Positions 17,505-26,269 of a DNA stretch of 64,000 nucleotides are shown here, one piece after another. A model generated the notes under the pieces. The model was not told the origin of the DNA. It worked only from the letters and a program-made list of their open reading frames with translations, and ran no database searches. Numbering within the stretch: position 1 is the first letter of the stretch; the number at the start of each line of letters is the position of its first letter. The stretch spans positions 78,308-142,307 of the forward strand of contig NZ_RBDY01000017.1 of NCBI RefSeq assembly GCF_003626575.1. Reading direction: 5' to 3'. The translations under genes were made by a program, and so were the position numbers. The stretch comes from Streptomyces radicis. Lineage in GTDB: Bacteria > Actinomycetota > Actinomycetes > Streptomycetales > Streptomycetaceae.

Positions 17505-19406
17505 ATGACCGTCTCGGAACGGGAAGCCCGCCGGGTCCTCGAAGCCGCGAGGCCGCCCGACTGGTCGGGGCCCAGCTTCGCCAAGGAGCTGTTCCTCGGT
17601 CGGCTGCGCCTCGACCTCCTCCATCCCCGCCCCGAGCCCGACCGCGCGACCGAGCGCTCCGCCGCGCGGTTCCTCGACCGGCTGCGGGCGTTCTGCGCCA
17701 CCGAGATCGACGGCGGCCTCGTCGAGCGCGAGGCCCGCGTCCCCGACGAGGTCATCAACGGGCTGCGCCGCATCGGCGCGTTCGGCATGAGGATCCCCGA
17801 GGAGTACGGCGGCCTCGGCCTCCGGCACGTCCACTACCACCGCGCGCTCGCCCTCGTCGGCTCGGCCAGCCCCGCCGTCGGCGCGCTGCTCTCCGCGCAC
17901 CAGTCGATCGGCGTGCCACGGCCGTTGGAGCTCTTCGGCACCGATGAGCAGCGCCGCGCGTTCCTGCCGCGCTGCGCGGGGGGCGCGATCTCCGCGTTCC
18001 TGCTGACCGAGCCCGACGTCGGCTCCGACGCCGCGCGCCTCGCCACCACCGCGGTGCGCGACGGCGACGACTACGTGCTCGACGGCGTCAAGCTCTGGAC
18101 GACCAACGGCGTCATCGCCGAGCTGCTGCTCGTCATGGCCTCCGTGCCCGACCACGGCATCACCGCGTTCGTCGTCGAGGCGGGCTCGCCCGGCATCACG
18201 GTCGAGCACCGCAGCGCGTTCATGGGCCTGCGCGGCATCGAGAACGGCGTCACCCGCCTCCACCGCGTGCGCGTCCCCGCCGCGCACCGCATAGGCGCCG
18301 AGGGCGAGGGGCTGCGGATCGCCCTCGCCACGCTCACCACGGGGCGCCTCGCCCTGCCCGCGCTCGGCGTCGGGGCGGGCAAGTGGTGCCTGAAGATCGC
18401 CCGCGAGTGGTCGCGCGCCCGCGTCCAGTGGGGCAAGCCCATCGCCGAGCACGAGGCGGTCGGCGCCAAGGTCTCGTTCATCGCCGCCACCACGTTCGCC
18501 CTGGAAGCCGTCGTCGACCTGACCGGCGAGCTGGCCGACGAGGGCAGCGCCGACCTCCGCATCGAGGCCGCCCTCGCCAAGCTCTACGGCGGCGAGATGG
18601 CCTGCCGCATGGCGGACGAGCTGGTCCAGCTGCGCGGCGGGCGCGGCTTCGAGACCGCCGCTTCGCTCGCCGCCCGGGGCGAACGCGGCGTCCCCGCCGA
18701 GCAGATGCTGCGGGACCTGCGGATCAACCGCATCGTGGAGGGCGGCTCCGAGATCCTGCGGCTGCTCATCGCCCGCGAGGCCGTGGACGCCCATCTCCGG
18801 GTGGCGGGCGGCCTGGTCGACCCGGACGCCTCGCTCACCAGGAAGCGCAGGGCGGCGACGGCCGCGGGCTCGTTCTACGCCCGCTGGCTGCCCTCCCTCA
18901 CCACCGGGCGCGGCCATCTCCCGCTCTCCTACGGCGACTTCCACATCTCCCGGCACCCCAACCTCGCGGCCCACCTGCGCTATGTCGAGCGCGGCGCCCG
19001 CAAGCTGGCCCGCGTCACCTTCTACGGCATGTCCCGCTGGCAGGGCCGCATGGACGCCAAGCAGCGCTTCCTCGGCCGCGTGGTCGACATAGGCGCCGAG
19101 CTGTTCGCGATGACCGCGGCGTGCGTCCACGCCGAACGCCTGCGCTCCAACGGCGATCACGGCCGCGAGGCGTACCAGCTCGCCGACGCCTTCTGCCGCC
19201 AGGCCAGGGTCCGCGTCGACGACCTCTTCCCGCTGCTGTGGCACAACACCGACGCGACCGACCACACCGTGGCCGCGGCCGTCCTCGCCGCCGACCACAC
19301 GTGGCTCGAGGAGGGCATCGTCGACCCCTCGACCGAAGGGCCCTGGATCGCGGACGCCTCCCCGGGACCCGCCGTGAAAGTCGACGTGCACCGCACCGTT
19401 CCCTGA
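17505..19406 (+). CDS. Acyl-CoA dehydrogenase family protein, long form
   Basis: A 633-residue FAD-dependent acyl-CoA dehydrogenase with a roughly 200-residue C-terminal extension. N-terminal helical, middle beta and C-terminal helical domains are recognisable; FLLTEPDVGSDAA and WTTNG are substrate and FAD contacts, and the catalytic base is probably the Glu in IVEGGSEILR (about residue 412), the position used in long-chain members. It would introduce a trans-2 double bond into acyl-CoA. I chose the ATG at 17505 (MTVSERE) because it is 7 bases after GCGAGG; in-frame ATGs at 17487 and 17502 are alternatives. The upstream spacer carries LacI-family operators, but a link to sugar control is not established. 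Confidence 0.82.
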   Translation: MTVSEREARRVLEAARPPDWSGPSFAKELFLGRLRLDLLHPRPEPDRATERSAARFLDRLRAFCATEIDGGLVEREARVPDEVINGLRRIGAFGMRIPEEYGGLGLRHVHYHRALALVGSASPAVGALLSAHQSIGVPRPLELFGTDEQRRAFLPRCAGGAISAFLLTEPDVGSDAARLATTAVRDGDDYVLDGVKLWTTNGVIAELLLVMASVPDHGITAFVVEAGSPGITVEHRSAFMGLRGIENGVTRLHRVRVPAAHRIGAEGEGLRIALATLTTGRLALPALGVGAGKWCLKIAREWSRARVQWGKPIAEHEAVGAKVSFIAATTFALEAVVDLTGELADEGSADLRIEAALAKLYGGEMACRMADELVQLRGGRGFETAASLAARGERGVPAEQMLRDLRINRIVEGGSEILRLLIAREAVDAHLRVAGGLVDPDASLTRKRRAATAAGSFYARWLPSLTTGRGHLPLSYGDFHISRHPNLAAHLRYVERGARKLARVTFYGMSRWQGRMDAKQRFLGRVVDIGAELFAMTAACVHAERLRSNGDHGREAYQLADAFCRQARVRVDDLFPLLWHNTDATDHTVAAAVLAADHTWLEEGIVDPSTEGPWIADASPGPAVKVDVHRTVP

Positions 19407-19439
19407 CGCGCACGCTGGGCGAACGCCTATGCTGCTGTC

Positions 19440-19715
19440 GTGACTTCGACACAGGGGGGCCTTACCCCGCGCCAGGCCAGACGGCTGCGGATGGCCATCG
19501 CGGGGGTGGCGATGGCGGCCATGGCGGTCGTGCTCGTCCTCCAGCTCGGCGATGGCTCATCCCTGCGGTCCGTCGGCCTGTACGGCGCGGCGTTCATCCT
19601 CTCCGGCGCCGTCATCGAGATGAGCAGGCGCGGCAGGACGAGGCTCGGCATGGCCGTGCTGGTCACGGGGTTCGTCCTGGTGCTCGGCGCCGAGTGGTGG
19701 CTGCGCACCCGCTGA
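19440..19715 (+). CDS. Small three-helix membrane protein
   Basis: A 91-residue protein of unknown function starting at GTG 19440. It has about three hydrophobic segments (about residues 19-37, 44-60, 70-86) separated by short Arg-rich loops, including EMSRRGRTRLG. It begins 33 bp after the acyl-CoA dehydrogenase and could be cotranscribed with it. No catalytic motif is seen. Confidence 0.6.
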   Translation: MTSTQGGLTPRQARRLRMAIAGVAMAAMAVVLVLQLGDGSSLRSVGLYGAAFILSGAVIEMSRRGRTRLGMAVLVTGFVLVLGAEWWLRTR

Positions 19716-19821
19716 GGCCCGCCGCCCCGGCGTACCGGTGTCGGTGCGCTGCGTTACGATCCCGGCACGGGCACGCGTTCTTCCGGCCCGTCGACCCGAC
19801 CGGATGAAGGGGGCCCCGCCG

Positions 19822-20109
19822 ATGGCCGCGACCGAGACGCCCGAAGAGATCGCCGCGCGCAAGGAGCGCGAGAAGAACGAGCTGTATTCCCGGGACATCT
19901 CGGGCGTCGAGTGGCTCAGCGCGCCCGGCGGCCCCGAGGACGAGAAGGTGGAGATCGCCTATCTCCCTGGCGGCGGCGTCGGGATGCGCAATTCCAAGGA
20001 CCCCGACACCGTGCTGCGGTTCACGCCCGCCGAGTGGGAGGCGTTCGTCCTGGGCGCCAGGGACGGGGAGTTCGACATCGACCCCGCCCCTGGCCGCCCC
20101 GAGGCGTGA
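19822..20109 (+). CDS. DUF397 domain protein
   Basis: A 95-residue protein whose second half matches the actinobacterial DUF397 pattern: VEWLSAPGG, then VEIAYLPGGGVGMRNSKDP, then a LRFTPAEWEAF segment and a DGEFD ending. DUF397 proteins are small cytoplasmic proteins often paired with helix-turn-helix regulators of the BldB/WhiJ type in streptomycetes. No such partner is adjacent here. The ATG at 19822 has AAGGGGG eight bases upstream; another in-frame ATG at 19804 lacks that support. The N-terminal third is charged and probably helical. Confidence 0.75.
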   Translation: MAATETPEEIAARKEREKNELYSRDISGVEWLSAPGGPEDEKVEIAYLPGGGVGMRNSKDPDTVLRFTPAEWEAFVLGARDGEFDIDPAPGRPEA

Positions 20110-20142
20110 GGCGCGCCCGGCGTCTTCACCGCCTGACGCACT

Positions 20143-20841
20143 TCACCGCCTGACGCACGTGTACGCGCCGAAGACCTCGGCCGCGTAGTCGACGCGCACG
20201 ATCTCGAACCCCACGCGCTCCAGCATCGGTTCGAGGAGCCAGCGGTAGGTGCTGTGCTCGGTGCGGATGTGCTCGGCGTAGTCCTCCGCCGTGTAGCCCG
20301 CCGCCGGGTCGTCCGACGCCCCGTCCAGCCACCGCCCGAAGACCTCGGCCGCGCGCGAGGGCGGGAAGTCGTAGACCAGGTCCCGCAGGCGCAGCACCCC
20401 GCCGGGCCGCAGCAGCCCGGCGATCCGCTCCAGGGCGACCGCCTTCCAGAAGTCGGGCAGCTGGTGCAGCGCGTGGCGCGTGAACACCGCGTCGGGCGGC
20501 GGCCCCACGTGCGCGTACGTCAGGAAGCCCGCCCGCACCGCCTCGACCCCGCGGACCCCGGCCCGCGCCACCCGCCCGCGGATCACGTCCACCATCGCGG
20601 GGGAGACGTCCACGGCCACCACCCGGGCGAACGCCTCGGCCGCCGCCAGCGCGAACCGCCCTGTGCCCGCGCCCAGATCCACCACCGTGGCGCCGGGTCC
20701 GAGGCCGCGCGCGGTCAGCTCGGCGATGTCGTCGGCGACGTCGGGGAAGCCCTGCTTCCGGTCGAAGCCCGCGACGAAGGCGGGGTCGAGGTGCTCGGGC
20801 CCGGCGTGGGCCAGCTCGTCGGGCATCCAGGGTGCGTCCAT
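20143..20841 (-). CDS. SAM-dependent class I methyltransferase
   Basis: A 232-residue methyltransferase. VVDLGAGTGRFA (near residue 52) is the SAM-binding motif I; AVDVSPAMVDV and the LLRPGGVLRLRDLVYD segment are further Rossmann-fold landmarks. The C-terminal part resembles the methyltransferase type 11/25 group that acts on small molecules. The ATG giving MDAPWMPDELAH was chosen over a start 19 codons upstream because the domain begins there. Convergent with the DUF397 gene and alone on its strand, it has no informative neighbours and its substrate is unknown. The 291 bp between it and the MinD-like gene hold the divergent leaders only. Confidence 0.75.
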   Translation of the reverse strand: MDAPWMPDELAHAGPEHLDPAFVAGFDRKQGFPDVADDIAELTARGLGPGATVVDLGAGTGRFALAAAEAFARVVAVDVSPAMVDVIRGRVARAGVRGVEAVRAGFLTYAHVGPPPDAVFTRHALHQLPDFWKAVALERIAGLLRPGGVLRLRDLVYDFPPSRAAEVFGRWLDGASDDPAAGYTAEDYAEHIRTEHSTYRWLLEPMLERVGFEIVRVDYAAEVFGAYTCVRR

Positions 20842-21132
20842 GGCCCGACCCTGGCACGCCCCGCCGGGCGCCGACCACCGGAATACCGTGGAGTACACGC
20901 TCCCTCGCGGCGTTCCATTTTGGCGTGGTTTATCGGGACTTGGGGGACGGTGGGCGCGGGCAGGGCTAGGGGAGTTCGGCGGTGACGATTAGGGTGAGGG
21001 TGGGCATGGCACAACTGCCGTAAGCAATGACCTGAGCCGTATCGGGGGAACCGCACGGGGGAGTCCGCCCGTCATCCGCCGCGCGGGCCGAAAGACGCGG
21101 ATCAGGAAGCAATACCACGAGCGGGAGGCGTC

Positions 21133-23745
21133 GTGAACAGCGATCGGGATGGGCTTCGCACCGCGGGGGAGACCGCCGGTGACGAACGCTCCGATGACGG
21201 ACTCCTCGCGGAGGAGGAGTCGGAGAACACCGGGCAGTTCACCGTCGACTACACACCGCCCGCCTGGTATTCCGGTGGCGCCCCCGCGCCCGGCGGCCAC
21301 GCCGCGGACGGGCCGGGGGAAGAGCCCGCCGACGCGGCGCCCGGCGACCTGGTGAGCGGCGACACGATGCAGATCTCGGCCGCGGCCGTGCGCAAGGCGG
21401 TGGCTCACTCGGAGCCACCGGCCCCTTCCGCGCCCCAGGGCGCGCCCGGGCCCGCGCGCGACGAGGGCCCCGAGCCCGTGCGGGACGCCACGCCCGCCGC
21501 CGCGCCGTCGCCCGCCGCCCCGCCGCAGACCCCGCCCGCCGCGGGCCTGCCGGGCGGACTGCCCCCGCTGCCCCCCGACTTCAGGCTCGAGCCACCGGCG
21601 CCCAGCGCCCCGCCCGCCGCGCCCCCCGGCTTCCCGCCCGCCCCTTCGGCGCCCGCGGCCGAGCCCGCCGACGCGGCGCCGGTGCGGCGCGAGGTTCCGC
21701 ACGAGGTCAAGGTCGAGTTCGCCAGGCCCGCCTCCGAGCCCGAGATCGAGGTGGAGGACAGCGTCCCCGAGGCGCCGCCCGAGGACGCGCCGCGCGACGC
21801 CGCGACCCCCGAGGTGAAGGGGCCGCCCGCCCCGCCGCTCGGCCTGTCGCTGCCCCCGGTGCCCTCGGCGCCCACGCCCCCGGCGTCGCCCGTCCCGCCC
21901 GCCGAGCCGGTGCCCGCCGCCCAGGGCCAGGACACCCCCGAGCCCGCCGCGGCCCCGCCGCCCGTCGTGGGCCCTCCCCCCGTCGTGGGACCGCCCCCCG
22001 TCGTGGGACCGCCCCCGGTCGTGGGACCGCCCCCGGTCGTCGGACCGCCGCCCGTGGTGACCCCGCAGGGCGCGGCCCAGCCGTTCCCGCCGAAGGACGA
22101 GCCCCCGGCGGCCCAGCCCCCGGCGACCCCGCCGCCCGCCGCGCCCTCGCCGGTGCAGTGGCCCGCGGCCCCGCCCCGTTCGCCCCAGCAGCACACGCAG
22201 ATCGCGGGCCCGCCGACGTCGGCGCCGTTCCCCTCGCCCGCCGCGGGCACGCCGTTCACCCCGCCGCAGCCCCAGCCGCAGCCCCCGCCCCAGCCGCAGC
22301 CCCCGCCCCAGCCGCAGGCTCCGCAGGCGCAGCAGCCGACGCCGTTCCCCGCGCAACAGCAGCCCGCGCCCGGCCCGTTCACCCCGCCGCAGCCGCAGCC
22401 CAACCCCGCGCTGCCGCAGCCGTTCCAGCCGCAGCAGGGCGCGGCGCTCCCCGCGCCGTACACGCCCCCGCAGCAGCAGCACCCGTCCCAGCCCCAGCCC
22501 CCACAGCAGCCCGGCGGCTGGCAGGACCAGCAGCAACAGCAACAACAGCAACAGCAGTACGGCAGCCAGATGCAGCCCGGCGCCCTCGGCTACAGCGCCT
22601 CGGTCGACCTCTCCTCCGACCGGCTGCTCCAGGACAAGCGCCGCAACAAAGTGCGCTCCCAGCCCGCGAGCAGGCCGAGCGGCCGCTTCCGCATCGGCGG
22701 CAAGTCCGCCGACGCCGAGCGCCAGCGCAAGCTCGAGCTGATCCGCACCCCGGTGCTCTCGTGCTACCGCATCGCCGTCATCAGCCTCAAGGGGGGCGTC
22801 GGCAAGACCACCACGACCACGGCCCTGGGCGCCACGCTCGCCAGCGAGCGCCAGGACAAGGTCATCGCGATCGACGCCAACCCCGACGCGGGCACGCTCG
22901 GCCGCCGGGTGCGCCGCGAGACCGGCGCCACCATCCGCGACCTGGTGGGCGCGATCCCCTACCTCAACAGCTACATGGACATCCGCAGGTTCACGTCACA
23001 GGCCCCATCGGGTCTCGAGATCCTGGCCAACGACGTGGACCCGGCGATCTCCACGACGTTCAACGACGAGGACTACCGCCGCGTCATCGACGTGCTCGGC
23101 AAGCAGTACCCCATCCTCCTCACCGACTCCGGCACCGGCCTGCTGTACAGCGCCATGCGCGGCGTCCTCGACCTGGCCCACCAGCTGATCATCGTCTCCA
23201 CCCCGTCCGTGGACGGCGCGAGCAGCGCCAGCACGACGCTCGACTGGCTGGCCGCGCACGGCTACGGCGACCTCGTCCGGCGCAGCGTCACCGTGATCTC
23301 CGGGGTGCGGGAGACCGGCAAGATGGTCAAGGTCGACGACATCGTGGCCCACTTCAGGACCCGCTGCCGCGGCGTCGTCGTCGCCCCCTTCGACGAACAC
23401 CTCGCCGCGGGCGCCGAGTTGGACCTCGACCTGATGCGGCCCCGGACCCGGCAGGCGTACTTCGACCTGGCCGCGCTGATCTCGGAGGACTTCGTCAGGG
23501 TTCAGCAGGAGCAGGGCCTGTGGACGCAGGACGGCGGCATGCCCCCGCACATGGCACCCCCGCTGCCGGGCCAGCAGGGCCACCCCGGCCAGCCGCCGCA
23601 GGGCTATGGCTACCCCCAGCAGCCCCAGCAGCCGCCGCCCCCGCAGCAGCCGAGCTACGGCTATCCGCAGCAGCCCCCACCCCAGCAGCCGTACGGCGGC
23701 TACCCTCAGCAGCCCGGCCCCTGGCAGCCGCCGCCCCAGCAGTAG
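21133..23745 (+). CDS. MinD/ParA-like ATPase with long Pro/Gln-rich N-terminus (T7SS-associated type)
   Basis: An 870-residue protein with three parts. Residues 1-510 are disordered, rich in Pro, Ala and Gln, with a six-unit PPPVVG repeat (275-310) and a run of about 11 Gln near 470. Residues about 540-790 are a MinD/ParA ATPase with the deviant Walker A KGGVGKTTT (K553, K558) and SYMDIRRF and TDSGTGL motifs. The tail after 800 is again PQQP-rich. GTG 21133 has GGGAGG just upstream. Proteins of this design are encoded beside type VII secretion genes in streptomycetes, as I recall, and resemble EspI-like regulators of ESX secretion. Here it is separated by 15.6 kb from the T7SS genes. It ends at a strong bidirectional terminator shared with ribF. 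Confidence 0.8.
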   Translation: MNSDRDGLRTAGETAGDERSDDGLLAEEESENTGQFTVDYTPPAWYSGGAPAPGGHAADGPGEEPADAAPGDLVSGDTMQISAAAVRKAVAHSEPPAPSAPQGAPGPARDEGPEPVRDATPAAAPSPAAPPQTPPAAGLPGGLPPLPPDFRLEPPAPSAPPAAPPGFPPAPSAPAAEPADAAPVRREVPHEVKVEFARPASEPEIEVEDSVPEAPPEDAPRDAATPEVKGPPAPPLGLSLPPVPSAPTPPASPVPPAEPVPAAQGQDTPEPAAAPPPVVGPPPVVGPPPVVGPPPVVGPPPVVGPPPVVTPQGAAQPFPPKDEPPAAQPPATPPPAAPSPVQWPAAPPRSPQQHTQIAGPPTSAPFPSPAAGTPFTPPQPQPQPPPQPQPPPQPQAPQAQQPTPFPAQQQPAPGPFTPPQPQPNPALPQPFQPQQGAALPAPYTPPQQQHPSQPQPPQQPGGWQDQQQQQQQQQQYGSQMQPGALGYSASVDLSSDRLLQDKRRNKVRSQPASRPSGRFRIGGKSADAERQRKLELIRTPVLSCYRIAVISLKGGVGKTTTTTALGATLASERQDKVIAIDANPDAGTLGRRVRRETGATIRDLVGAIPYLNSYMDIRRFTSQAPSGLEILANDVDPAISTTFNDEDYRRVIDVLGKQYPILLTDSGTGLLYSAMRGVLDLAHQLIIVSTPSVDGASSASTTLDWLAAHGYGDLVRRSVTVISGVRETGKMVKVDDIVAHFRTRCRGVVVAPFDEHLAAGAELDLDLMRPRTRQAYFDLAALISEDFVRVQQEQGLWTQDGGMPPHMAPPLPGQQGHPGQPPQGYGYPQQPQQPPPPQQPSYGYPQQPPPQQPYGGYPQQPGPWQPPPQQ
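21955..22062 (+). repeat. Six 18-bp units encoding PPPVVG
   Basis: Six in-frame 18-bp units encode PPPVVG five times, then PPPVVT, inside the disordered region of the MinD-like protein. Adjacent units are nearly identical in DNA, which points to recent slippage or unequal exchange. Confidence 0.9.
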
Positions 23746-23750
23746 GGCCG

Positions 23751-23776
23751 CACCCCCGCCCGCACCGGCGGGGGTG
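23751..23776. terminator. Bidirectional terminator between MinD-like gene and ribF
   Basis: A 10-bp perfect GC-rich stem (CACCCCCGCC with GGCGGGGGTG) around a 6-base loop fills the gap between the two convergent stop codons. Confidence 0.75.
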
Positions 23777-24721
23777 TCAGCCCTCGTTCGTCCGCTCGCG
23801 CACCACGCGCAGGTCGTCGGCGATCCGCGCGAGCAGCCCGTCGAGCGAGTCGAACGTCTCCTGGCCCCTGACGAACGAGCCGAACTCGATCGCCGCCCAC
23901 TGCCCGTACAGATCCAGGTCGTTCCGGTCGAGCGCGTGCCCCTCGACCGTCCGCACCTTCCCGTTGAAGTGCGGGTTCGTCCCGACCGAGACGGCCGCGG
24001 GCATCCGTTCCCCCGCCGCGATCAGCCAGCCCGCGTACACGCCGTCCGCGGGGATCGCCGAGTGCGGCACCGTGTCGATGTTCGCGGTGGGGATCCCCAA
24101 CTCCCGCCCCCGGCGCGCCCCGTGCACCACGGTGCCCTCGACCCGGTGCGGGCGGCCCAGCACCTCGGCGGCGCCCACCACGTCGCCCTCGCCGATCAGC
24201 CGCCGCGCCAGCGACGAGGAGAACGCCTCGCCCTCGCCCGCCGTGCCCCGCTCGTACAGGTCGACGACCTCCACCTCGAAGCCATAGGTCCCGCCCAGCT
24301 CGGCCAGCGTCCCGACCGTCCCCGCGGCCTTGTTCCCGAAGCGGAACGTCGGCCCCTCCACCACCACCCGCGCGTGCAGCTTCTCCACCAGCACCTTCAC
24401 CACGAAGTCGGCGGGCGACAGCTGCGAGAACTCCTTGGTGAACGACAGCACGAGCACCGCGTCCACCCCCAGCCCCTCGAACAGCTCCGCCCGCCGCGGA
24501 TGCGGCGCGAGCAGCGGCGGATGGGTCCCCGGCCTGGTGACCTCCTTGGGGTGCGGGTCGAAGGTGACCACGACCGAGGGCACCCCCGACTCCCTGGCGC
24601 GCGCCACCGCCCGCCCGATAATCACCTGATGCCCCCGGTGCACGCCGTCGTACGAACCGATGGTGACGACGCCGCGCCCCCAGTCCTCGGGGATGTCCGC
24701 CATGTCACGCCAGCGCTGCAC
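23777..24721 (-). CDS. ribF: Bifunctional riboflavin kinase/FAD synthetase
   Basis: A 314-residue enzyme that phosphorylates riboflavin to FMN and adenylates FMN to FAD. The N-terminal nucleotidyltransferase domain has GSYDGVHRGH (about residues 22-31), the FAD-synthetase (G/x)HxGH motif, and the C-terminal riboflavin-kinase domain has GIPTANI (about 213-219). The length is normal. It starts at GTG. It is the last gene of the leftward rimP-to-ribF block, 93 bp after truB, the usual actinobacterial order. I saw no FMN riboswitch in front of it. Confidence 0.93.
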   Translation of the reverse strand: MQRWRDMADIPEDWGRGVVTIGSYDGVHRGHQVIIGRAVARARESGVPSVVVTFDPHPKEVTRPGTHPPLLAPHPRRAELFEGLGVDAVLVLSFTKEFSQLSPADFVVKVLVEKLHARVVVEGPTFRFGNKAAGTVGTLAELGGTYGFEVEVVDLYERGTAGEGEAFSSSLARRLIGEGDVVGAAEVLGRPHRVEGTVVHGARRGRELGIPTANIDTVPHSAIPADGVYAGWLIAAGERMPAAVSVGTNPHFNGKVRTVEGHALDRNDLDLYGQWAAIEFGSFVRGQETFDSLDGLLARIADDLRVVRERTNEG

Positions 24722-24814
24722 CGTTCGCTCCTCGCCGTCTCACTCTCGCCACCTGCCGATCAACGGTACCCGCCGGGGCTCCCGCGGCAGGCGGGCGGTC
24801 GACCCCGCGGCCGC

Positions 24815-25708
24815 TCAGGCGAAGACGGCCAGGCTGCGCGCCCGTTCGTCCGCCGCCTCGATCAGCGCGATGAACCGCTCCTCGGGCCCGAACACCGCGA
24901 CGGGCCCTGGCGGCAGCGGGGGAGTGGGGATCCGCGCGCCGTTGCCCAGCAGGGTCGCCTGCCGATCGTCCACGTCCCAGCGGGGGAACGCCGCCGCCGC
25001 GGCCTCGCCCAGCGGCAGCACCGTCAGCTCCTCCCGCAGCCGCTCGAGCGTGTGCGCCGCGCCCAGGTCGTAGGGGCCGACCCGCGTCCTGCGCAACGCC
25101 GTCAGATGGCCCCCGGTGCCGAGGGCCGCGCCCAGGTCGCGGGCCAGCGCCCTGATGTAGGTGCCGGACGAGCACACGACCGACACCGGCAGGTCGAGCA
25201 CGGCCGTGCCGTCCTCCGCGGTCGCCCCCGCGATGTCGCCGACCGTGAACTCCCGCACGATGACGGGCCGGGCGGGGATCTCCACGTCCTCGCCCGCCCG
25301 CACCCTGCGGTAGGAGCGCTTGCCGTCGATCTTCACTGCGCTGACCTTGGCGGGCACCTGCATGATGTCGCCCGTGAGCCCGGCCACGGCCGCGTCGACC
25401 GCGGCCCGCTCGACGCCCGTGGCCCCCGCGCCCGCGGTGACCTCGCCCTCGGCGTCGTCGGTCACCGTGGTCTGGCCGAGCCGGATCGTTCCGGTGTACT
25501 CCTTCTCGGTCAGCGCCAGATGCCCGAGCAGCCGGGTGGCCCGGCCGAGGCCGAGCAGCAGCACCCCGGTGGCCATGGGGTCGAGCGTCCCCGCGTGCCC
25601 CACCCGGCGGGTGCGCGCGATGCCGCGCATCACGGCGACCACGTCGTGCGAGGTGAAACCGGCGGGCTTGTCGACGACCACGAGCCCGTCAGCGGTGCTG
25701 CCGCCCAT
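24815..25708 (-). CDS. truB: tRNA pseudouridine(55) synthase
   Basis: A 297-residue enzyme that makes the universal pseudouridine at tRNA position 55. The catalytic Asp is D43 in GHAGTLDPMATG; DKPAGFTSH near the N-terminus and the SSGTYIRALARDLG motif (about residue 185) also match TruB. I chose the ATG giving MGGSTADGLVVVDKP, 7 bp after the rbfA stop; a longer frame reaching into rbfA would add a low-complexity Thr/Arg tail. It is within the rimP-nusA-infB-rbfA-truB-ribF translation block. Confidence 0.93.
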   Translation of the reverse strand: MGGSTADGLVVVDKPAGFTSHDVVAVMRGIARTRRVGHAGTLDPMATGVLLLGLGRATRLLGHLALTEKEYTGTIRLGQTTVTDDAEGEVTAGAGATGVERAAVDAAVAGLTGDIMQVPAKVSAVKIDGKRSYRRVRAGEDVEIPARPVIVREFTVGDIAGATAEDGTAVLDLPVSVVCSSGTYIRALARDLGAALGTGGHLTALRRTRVGPYDLGAAHTLERLREELTVLPLGEAAAAAFPRWDVDDRQATLLGNGARIPTPPLPPGPVAVFGPEERFIALIEAADERARSLAVFA

Positions 25709-25715
25709 CCGTCGA

Positions 25716-26186
25716 TCAGTCCCTGTCCCGGCCGTCCGCGGCCCCGCCGTCGTCGTCCGCGTCGTCCTCCTTGACGTGGTACGGGTCCGCGCCACCGGCG
25801 TACTCGGCGCCCGTCGAGGCCCGCCTGACCTCCTCGTCCCGCTCCCGCGCCCGGCTGAACAGGTCGTCCAGGTTCCGCGTGGTCTCGGGGAGCGCGTCGG
25901 GGACGAACTCCAGGCTCGGCGTGTGCTTCACGCCCGCCGCCGCGCCCACCGCCGAGCGCAGCACGCCCTTGGCGCTGCGCAGCCCGGCGGCCACATCCTC
26001 GCGGTCGGACTCGTCGCCGTACACCGTGTAGAAGACGGTCGCCTCCCGCAGGTCCCCGGTGACCCGGGTGTCGGTGATGGTCACCCGCGTGCCGAGCCGG
26101 GGGTCCTTGATGTCCCGGTGCAGCTTCTCGGCGACCACCTCGCGGATGAGGTCCGCCAGCCTCTTGGCCCGTGCCTTGTCGGCCAC
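25716..26186 (-). CDS. rbfA: 30S ribosome-binding factor A
   Basis: A 156-residue KH-fold protein that helps mature the 16S 5' end and the small subunit. It begins MADKARAKRLADLIREVVAE, and DPRLGTRVTITDTRVTGDL is the family core. After residue 120 there is an acidic tail of about 35 residues rich in Asp and Glu, typical of actinobacterial RbfA. GTG start with AAGGAGAC eight bases upstream. Three copies of a 12-bp repeat lie just in front of this Shine-Dalgarno. Confidence 0.93.
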   Translation of the reverse strand: MADKARAKRLADLIREVVAEKLHRDIKDPRLGTRVTITDTRVTGDLREATVFYTVYGDESDREDVAAGLRSAKGVLRSAVGAAAGVKHTPSLEFVPDALPETTRNLDDLFSRARERDEEVRRASTGAEYAGGADPYHVKEDDADDDGGAADGRDRD

Positions 26187-26204
26187 TGGTCCGTCTCCTT
26201 GTTC

Positions 26205-26249
26205 GAGCGGTGTTCTGAGCGGTGTTCTGAGCGGTGTTCTGAGTGGTGT
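26205..26249. repeat. 12-bp tandem repeat in the ylxP-rbfA spacer
   Basis: Three perfect copies and one partial copy of GAGCGGTGTTCT (plus-strand reading), filling about half of the 83-bp spacer and ending a few bases from the rbfA ribosome-binding site. Confidence 0.9.
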
Positions 26250-26269
26250 CGGTACTCGGCGCCGTCGCG

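Noticed and set aside
24722..24814. FMN riboswitch in front of ribF
   Set aside because: The short truB-ribF spacer has none of the conserved riboswitch blocks.
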